From Halisarca cf. caerulea (lineage: Eukaryota; Porifera; Demospongiae; Chondrillida; Halisarcidae), in the NCBI GenBank assembly GCA_963170055.1, contig CAUJGJ010000329.1:141901-151900 (forward strand): a DNA stretch of 10,000 nucleotides. Reading direction: 5' to 3'. The notes beneath the pieces are model-generated. The model was not told the origin of the DNA and ran no database searches. It was given only the letters and a program-made list of their open reading frames with translations. A program made the translations under genes and the position numbers. Positions 9,101 through 10,000 of this stretch are shown here, piece after piece (the stretch's first letter is position 1; each line of letters opens with the position of its first letter).

Positions 9101-9392
9101 CATTTGAATGTGCATGAATATATTTAATTATTAACACAAGTTTCTCAATCCACAGCTGATGTAATAGCCTCTGCTGTTGATGATGATATGGAAGGAATAA
9201 GGCTGATATTCGATATGTCTTTTTTCTTCTTTGTCATCATTATTTTGCTTGCCATAATTCAAGGTATGAATGCATTCATTGCATGTTGCCATGACATGTT
9301 GGCTAAGCATTGGTAAATTACCTCTAGGTTTGATTATTGACTCATTTGGCAAGTTAAGAAATAAAGAAGAAGCACAAAAGGAAGAAATGCAG
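137..9392 (+). CDS. RYR: Ryanodine receptor-like calcium release channel, C-terminal portion (19 exons, partial at both ends)
   Basis: Ryanodine receptors form homotetrameric calcium-release channels in the ER/SR membrane. Joining 137-241, 763-844, 904-974, 1084-1149, 2006-2085, 2886-2989, 3277-3411, 4277-4452, 5413-5510, 6567-6695, 6763-7153, 7224-7385, 7456-7623, 7683-7847, 8583-8732, 8802-8933, 9046-9094, 9156-9263 and 9328-9392 gives 812 codons without a stop. All 18 introns are GT-AG. Residue numbers here count from the first codon at 137. In order: core-solenoid helices (1-108), two EF-hands (loops 111-122 and 146-157), thumb-and-forefinger region (about 170-282), divergent linker with a hydrophobic segment (about 320-338), S1 (about 459-479), S2, S2-S3 domain, S3-S5, filter (751-756) and S6 (about 774-795). 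Matches to RyR1 recalled from memory run almost end to end, including [24 protein letters not shown] and LLAIIQGLIID. The EF-hand/thumb region rules out the related IP3 receptor. The N-terminus (over 3,500 residues in known RyRs) and the CTD are off-window. Confidence 0.96.
242..762 (+). other. Intron 1 (521 bp)
   Basis: No gene seen. At about 555-640 is an AT-rich patch with two related stretches, TAGTACCCACTAAATCTTAA and TTTGCACCCATTAAAATG. They look like a decayed dispersed repeat, but I cannot assign a family. Short open frames on both strands here are shadows without homology. Confidence 0.75.
763..844 (+). CDS. RYR: RyR exon 2: core-solenoid helix
   Basis: Codes for [17 protein letters not shown] followed by [10 protein letters not shown]. 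This matches the vertebrate SSQIELLKELLDLQKDMV and the helix ending SLLEG. The acceptor is TTGACAG and the donor GAAG|GTAGGC at 845. It ends with one base (phase 1) that makes a glycine with exon 3. Confidence 0.93.
904..974 (+). CDS. RYR: RyR exon 3: core-solenoid helix
   Basis: Reads [20 protein letters not shown] followed by AVVM, matching vertebrate [20 protein letters not shown]. It follows a 59-bp intron with acceptor GTTACAG; the donor is ATG|GTAAAG at 975. It closes in phase 0. Confidence 0.94.
1084..1149 (+). CDS. RYR: RyR exon 4: helix before the EF-hands
   Basis: Twenty-two codons reading [16 protein letters not shown] then TAQAFK. They match vertebrate ILKFFDMFLKLKDIV plus the SEAFQ that leads directly into the EF-hand pair. 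The acceptor is ACTACAG, the donor AAG|GTGAGT at 1150 (near perfect), and the phase is 0 to 0. Confidence 0.95.
1193..1217 (+). mobile_element. Solo end of a Tc1/mariner-pogo-like MITE
   Basis: The sequence CAGTGAAACCTGTCTATAAA begins directly after a TA. It shares CAGTGAAACCT with the termini of the complete small elements at 2548 and 9560. TA target duplication with CAGT-type ends is characteristic of the IS630-Tc1-mariner (pogo/Tigger) superfamily. I could not find an intact matching right end; the minisatellite that follows may have replaced it. Confidence 0.6.
1313..1950 (+). repeat. 56-bp minisatellite, about 11.5 units, derived from a MITE terminus
   Basis: Tandem units start at about 1313, 1368, 1424, 1480, 1536, 1592, 1648, 1704, 1760, 1815 and 1871. 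A decayed last unit starts near 1927. Each begins like GGTCTCTATAGACAGGTGGT and contains two TACTGTACAT blocks. Sub-families differ by CTATAG versus CTTTAG and by ACATAAG versus ACATACC. The reverse complement of the unit start, ACCTGTCTATAGAGACC, differs at one of 17 positions from the transposon end at 1193. Confidence 0.93.
2006..2085 (+). CDS. RYR: RyR exon 5: EF-hand 1
   Basis: Reads [19 protein letters not shown] then ETHSSYSP. Residues D111, N113, D115, W117 (backbone), S119 and E122, with G116 and I118, give a fully canonical 12-residue EF-hand loop. Vertebrate RyR1 has a degenerate loop here (DPRGLISKKDF), yet the following FQKAM is shared. The acceptor is TTCTACAG and the donor CC|GTATGT at 2086; it ends in phase 2. 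Confidence 0.95.
2349..2534. mobile_element. MITE, 186 bp, TA-flanked with imperfect terminal inverted repeats
   Basis: The left end CAGTGGAACCCCTCTAGTCCAG pairs with the right end, whose reverse complement reads CAGTTGAACTCCCCTATTCCAG (18 of 22 identical). TA dinucleotides sit at 2347-2348 and 2535-2536. There is no coding capacity, so it is non-autonomous. The ends suggest the pogo/Tigger branch of Tc1-mariner. Confidence 0.8.
2548..2722. mobile_element. MITE, 175 bp, TA-flanked, related to its neighbour
   Basis: The left end CAGTGAAACCTGTCTAATCC continues into AGCACC. The reverse complement of the right end starts CAGAGGAACCTGCTAATCC and also continues into AGCACC. TA is at 2546-2547 and 2723-2724. 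The terminal motif GCTGGATTAGCAGGTT recurs internally near 2595, so the element has a duplicated right end. It lies 13 bp from the element at 2349-2534. Confidence 0.83.
2886..2989 (+). CDS. RYR: RyR exon 6: EF-hand 2
   Basis: Reads [20 protein letters not shown], then [16 protein letters not shown]. The loop has D146, D148, D150, G151, L153, D154 and E157, all canonical. Vertebrate RyR1 has a weaker loop in EADENEMINCEE. The FxxRFxxPAxxIG tail is the RyR signature after EF2. The acceptor is TTTATAG and the donor G|GTGAGT at 2990, phase 1. Confidence 0.96.
3046..3099. repeat. (TA)27 microsatellite
   Basis: An uninterrupted 54-bp alternating TA run, extended on the left by TATATACA. Confidence 0.97.
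3124..3223. repeat. (CA)n microsatellite, about 100 bp
   Basis: CA repeats, pure over roughly 60 bp, then interrupted by two ATGC interruptions. With the TA run it forms a compound alternating purine-pyrimidine tract of about 180 bp. The histidine/threonine and cysteine/valine open frames across it are artefacts. Confidence 0.96.
3277..3411 (+). CDS. RYR: RyR exon 7: linker into thumb-and-forefinger domain
   Basis: Reads [18 protein letters not shown], a more divergent helix ([16 protein letters not shown]), then [11 protein letters not shown]. It matches vertebrate GFNVAVLLTNLSEHVP and PYLGRIEIMG. The acceptor is GTTCATAG and the donor TTG|GTAAGC at 3412. It starts with two bases completing a glycine and ends in phase 1. 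Confidence 0.95.
3618..4240. repeat. Probable older dispersed repeat interrupted by a DNA transposon
   Basis: Removing 3831-4168 and one ACTAC copy joins the flanks into continuous sequence reading ...TGTACTACAAGGACTGACAA. The right part has an A-rich tail-like stretch (CTAAAAATCAAAATTAAAATA). The interpretation as a dispersed element is tentative, because I see no termini and cannot search for other copies. Confidence 0.35.
3831..4168. mobile_element. Non-autonomous DNA transposon, 338 bp, CAGGGGCGTAGCCAGG ends, 5-bp TSD
   Basis: The left end CAGGGGCGTAGCCAGG and the reverse complement of the right end CAGGGGTGTAGCCAGG match at 15 of 16 bases. ACTAC flanks it on both sides (3826-3830 and 4169-4173), a 5-bp target-site duplication. 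The subterminal parts are G-rich (GGGGGGTGC) on the left and C-rich on the right. It codes for no protein. CAGGG ends recall hAT-type elements, which usually make 8-bp duplications, although shorter-TSD groups are described. Confidence 0.85.
4277..4452 (+). CDS. RYR: RyR exon 8: thumb-and-forefinger domain
   Basis: Reads [19 protein letters not shown], then [17 protein letters not shown] and, after a variable stretch, [11 protein letters not shown]. Vertebrate RyRs have RRIERIYFEI, QWEMPQVKESKRQFIFD and [11 protein letters not shown]. This domain couples EF-hand and ligand-binding movements to the pore. The acceptor is GTGCATAG and the donor GAG|GTGAAA at 4453, phase 0. Confidence 0.97.
4584..4612. 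repeat. GC-rich GGCGC/GGCGT short tandem repeat
   Basis: Reads CGTGGCGCGGCGCGGCGTGG and onward, about six 5-bp units inside the 831-bp element. It is the most CpG-dense patch in an otherwise AT-rich window. Confidence 0.85.
5307..5324. repeat. C18 homopolymer at the transposon right end
   Basis: Eighteen consecutive C residues run into the terminal inverted repeat of the 831-bp element. The tract also forms half of an 11-bp perfect hairpin with 5284-5294. Confidence 0.95.
5413..5510 (+). CDS. RYR: RyR exon 9: end of thumb-and-forefinger domain, start of variable linker
   Basis: Begins IQHAAKINE, equivalent to vertebrate MQIAAQISE directly after FCEDTIFE. It then becomes a charged, low-conservation helix ([17 protein letters not shown]). 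The acceptor is TTTGCATAG and the donor AAAAT|GTATGT at 5511; it ends in phase 2. Confidence 0.92.
5511..6566 (+). other. Intron 9 (1,056 bp), mostly one minisatellite
   Basis: Consists of 30 bp of unique sequence, 880 bp of 20-bp repeats, and about 146 bp ending in the strong acceptor T9-CTCCAG. No gene. Confidence 0.93.
5541..6420. repeat. 20-bp minisatellite, exactly 44 units without indels
   Basis: The unit is AGGTTGCCGTGCTGTACTGT. All 44 copies stay in register over 880 bp, and variation is by substitution only. Recurrent variants have ACCGT, GCCAT, GCTATACTGT or ACTGTACTGT. The 5' end alternates GCCGTG/GCCATT units, the 3' end is GCTGT type, and the middle mixes four main variants. The complementary strand is open because the unit contains no stop in any minus-strand frame, not because it codes. 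Confidence 0.97.
6567..6695 (+). CDS. RYR: RyR exon 10: divergent region with one hydrophobic segment
   Basis: Codes for about 43 residues: [16 protein letters not shown], then a hydrophobic run ([17 protein letters not shown]), then basic PKFRRK. The frame is fixed by phase 2 from exon 9 and by exon 11. The homology is weak, but the position matches the divergent region 1 of vertebrate RyRs, where an auxiliary membrane helix has been modelled. The acceptor has a poly-T tract and CTCCAG; the donor is TG|GTGAGT at 6696. Confidence 0.8.
6763..7153 (+). CDS. RYR: RyR exon 11: disordered linker and transmembrane S1
   Basis: The longest exon here (130 codons plus one base). It reads [14 protein letters not shown], then a P/S/T/Q-rich low-complexity linker of about 90 residues. 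A basic patch ([11 protein letters not shown]) and the S1 helix follow, ending [15 protein letters not shown]. Vertebrate S1 ends FAINFILLFYKV. The linker replaces the long acidic divergent region of RyR1. RHRMGS fits the RxRxxS kinase consensus, and several SP/TP sites are present (inference only). The acceptor is TTATGTAG and the donor AAA|GTGAGA. Confidence 0.92.
7224..7385 (+). CDS. RYR: RyR exon 12: luminal S1-S2 loop and S2
   Basis: Fifty-four codons. A short luminal loop ([18 protein letters not shown]) leads to the S2 helix [20 protein letters not shown] and on to SYYHLK. Vertebrate RyR has LLHTLVAFLCIIGYNCLKV with a much longer loop in front. Acceptor GCCTGTAG, donor AAA|GTAGGA at 7386, phase 0 to 0. 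Confidence 0.94.
7456..7623 (+). CDS. RYR: RyR exon 13: cytosolic S2-S3 domain
   Basis: Fifty-six codons reading [18 protein letters not shown], then [17 protein letters not shown] and [11 protein letters not shown]. These match vertebrate VPLVIFKREKELARKLEF, KGQWDRLVLNTPSFP and YWDKFVKRK. Reading through the preceding 70-bp intron would destroy the match. The acceptor is CATTTAG and the donor AGG|GTATGC at 7624. Confidence 0.96.
7683..7847 (+). CDS. RYR: RyR exon 14: S2-S3 domain end and S3 start
   Basis: Fifty-five codons, [18 protein letters not shown] and onward. [13 protein letters not shown] corresponds to IAELLGMDLATLE, and [20 protein letters not shown] to SIDVKYQIWKFGVIFTDN. The ligand-contact tryptophan region known in RyR1 is conserved in outline (W608, W619 by local numbering). 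The acceptor is ACTGTAG and the donor CTG|GTGGGT at 7848, phase 0. Confidence 0.93.
8041..8139. repeat. Imperfect tandem duplication, about 2.4 copies of 37-45 bp
   Basis: Units begin at 8041, 8078 and 8123, each starting CCTCC. The first two share GTAGCATT and AATACCAGGGG followed by TTTC. The copies differ in length, unlike the in-register arrays elsewhere in the window. Confidence 0.75.
8301..8476. mobile_element. MITE, 176 bp, TA-flanked with 24-bp terminal inverted repeats
   Basis: The left end CAGTAAATTCTCATTAATCT continues GCCA. The reverse complement of the right end reads CAGTGAATTCTCGTTAATCT and also continues GCCA, matching at 22 of 24 bases. TA is at 8299-8300 and 8477-8478. A second internal inverted motif, AATCTGCCA, recurs near 8407. 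It has no coding capacity and is the best preserved of the four complete TA elements. Confidence 0.9.
8583..8732 (+). CDS. RYR: RyR exon 15: S3, S4 and S4-S5 linker
   Basis: Fifty codons. [17 protein letters not shown] is the end of S3, [20 protein letters not shown] covers S4, and [10 protein letters not shown] is the linker that contacts the gate. Vertebrate RyR1 has [32 protein letters not shown]. The acceptor is CTTTGCAG and the donor CAG|GTTTGT at 8733. The exon ends at the position equivalent to GKQ, phase 0. Confidence 0.95.
8802..8933 (+). CDS. RYR: RyR exon 16: S5 and luminal turret
   Basis: Forty-four codons. The S5 helix [20 protein letters not shown] and following N-MFQKYY are nearly identical to vertebrate [20 protein letters not shown] polar loop then ends CDTMFK, aligning with CDDMMT. 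The acceptor is TTGTTTAG and the donor AAG|GTTTGT at 8934, phase 0. Confidence 0.97.
9046..9094 (+). CDS. RYR: RyR exon 17: pore helix and selectivity filter
   Basis: A 49-bp micro-exon coding [16 protein letters not shown] plus the first base of the next codon. Vertebrates have CYLFHMYVGVRAGGGIGD. The codon split across the junction is G + CT, giving alanine where other RyRs have glycine. The acceptor is CTCCTCAG and the donor ATAG|GTACTT at 9095. Confidence 0.94.
9156..9263 (+). CDS. RYR: RyR exon 18: luminal pore loop and S6
   Basis: Starts (A)[19 protein letters not shown], then the S6 helix [16 protein letters not shown]. Human RyR1 has [19 protein letters not shown] in the same place. 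The gate-proximal Q and G are retained. The loop keeps the overall length but not the acidic residues just after the filter aspartate. It follows a 61-bp intron with acceptor ATCCACAG; the donor is CAAG|GTATGA at 9264, phase 1. Confidence 0.95.
9328..9392 (+). CDS. RYR: RyR exon 19: S6 cytosolic extension
   Basis: Reads [19 protein letters not shown] then EMQ, matching vertebrate [21 protein letters not shown]. The acceptor is ACCTCTAG. The donor CAG|GTCGCT at 9393 is the weakest in the gene; without splicing, the frame continues nine codons to TGA at 9417-9419. The expected next segment (the C-x-x-C zinc motif of the CTD) is not found to position 10000, so it lies further on. Confidence 0.92.
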
Positions 9393-9559
9393 GTCGCTGT
9401 ACCAACATGTGGTGCTTGAGTATGATCTTGGTGCTGTATCTGCTTTGTGCTACCCAACTGATAACTATGTATTCGTTGTCCTAAAGGTTGTCAGTTGCTG
9501 TCATAAAGGGAAGTGGAAGTAGAGAGTTGTAAAGTGATACTGATACATATATCAGTGTA

Positions 9560-9743
9560 CAGTGAAACCTCTATTAAAGGACAACTCCGATATGTAGCCA
9601 CCTCCTTTAACAGGATACCATTGCTCTTCCCCACTTGAAATCCCTCACATTGACATGTGTACATTTGAACCCTCTGAGCACCTTCAAGTACATTACAGCT
9701 TCCTGTGGTTCCACTGGTGTCCTTATTAAAAGAGGTTTTGCTG
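9560..9743. mobile_element. MITE, 184 bp, TA-flanked
   Basis: The left end CAGTGAAACCTCTATTAAAG continues GACA. The reverse complement of the right end, CAGCAAAACCTCTTTTAATA, continues AGGACACC, so the ends match with small gaps. TA is at 9558-9559 and 9744-9745. The first 12 bases are those of the 1193 and 2548 elements apart from one position, so these belong to one terminal family. Confidence 0.82.
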
Positions 9744-9816
9744 TATTGTGTCCATCTTTGCATTGACTTTGTTTTAAATATTTTAAATAGTGGGGTGTGT
9801 ATCATGCTACCCATAA

Positions 9817-9825
9817 GTGTGTATA

Positions 9826-9895
<70 letters not shown>

Positions 9896-9911
9896 TGTGT
9901 TTGTGTGTGTG
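9817..9911. repeat. (TG)n microsatellite, about 95 bp
   Basis: A TG repeat with a few interruptions (TATG, GTTTG), pure for over 40 bp in the centre. Open frames on either strand are valine/cysteine or histidine/threonine artefacts. Confidence 0.96.
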
Positions 9912-10000
9912 ATGAATGTTGAAGTTGTGAGTGTTGTCATCATGGCACATATTCAATGTTGAGTGTTGGCTAGTATTATCGATTCTTAATGTGACCAATA

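Larger units (their letters stand above)
9393..10000 (+). other. Intron 19 (5' part, open at window end)
   Basis: Over 600 bp without an exon match. It contains a MITE (9560-9743) and a TG microsatellite (9817-9911). The rest is unrecognised. Confidence 0.8.

Noticed and set aside
137..9392. IP3 receptor rather than ryanodine receptor
   Set aside because: IP3 receptors lack the EF-hand pair and the CEDTIFE-type thumb region. S5-S6 similarity is much closer to RyR, for example [11 protein letters not shown] and [18 protein letters not shown].
9131..9457. A 108-codon minus-strand open frame over exons 18-19
   Set aside because: It is antisense to conserved RyR exons and has no recognisable motif.
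9491..9998. Open frames over the TG tract
   Set aside because: Simple-sequence translation with no homology.

Overview
The window is eukaryotic genomic DNA carrying, on the + strand, the C-terminal part of one gene: a ryanodine receptor (RyR), the very large tetrameric calcium-release channel of the endoplasmic reticulum. I could reconstruct 19 consecutive coding exons, each bounded by AG acceptor and GT donor dinucleotides. Their phases match at all 18 junctions and they sum to 2,436 bases, exactly 812 codons, with no in-frame stop. The gene enters from the left and leaves on the right. The large N-terminal part and the last C-terminal domain (the zinc-binding CTD) lie outside.

The source is most likely a non-bilaterian animal, with a demosponge as best guess. 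Reasons are the metazoan-type RyR architecture, many very short introns (59-112 bp) beside longer ones swollen by small DNA transposons, and many short TA-flanked inverted-repeat elements and minisatellites. The species assignment is inference from style, not proof.

Layout: 137-1149 core-solenoid C-terminal helices (exons 1-4); 2006-2989 two EF-hands (exons 5-6); 3277-5510 the thumb-and-forefinger region (exons 7-9); 6567-7153 a short divergent linker, one extra hydrophobic segment and S1 (exons 10-11); 7224-7623 S2 and the S2-S3 domain (exons 12-13); 7683-8732 S3, S4 and the S4-S5 linker (exons 14-15); 8802-9392 S5, pore loop, selectivity filter, S6 and its cytosolic extension (exons 16-19). 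From 9393 to the end is intron.

The long introns are mostly explained by inserted or expanded DNA. There are four small TA-flanked elements with Tc1/mariner-pogo-like ends, two CAGGG-ended elements with 5-bp target duplications, a 56-bp minisatellite that seems to derive from a transposon end, a 20-bp minisatellite of 44 units without a single indel, and TA, CA and TG microsatellites.

The most interesting points are a pore filter reading GGGIAD rather than the usual GGGIGD, with loss of the two nearby luminal acidic residues; two fully canonical EF-hand loops that are degenerate in vertebrate RyR1; and the repeat biology inside the introns. I found no second gene, RNA gene, CRISPR array or novel multi-gene system.
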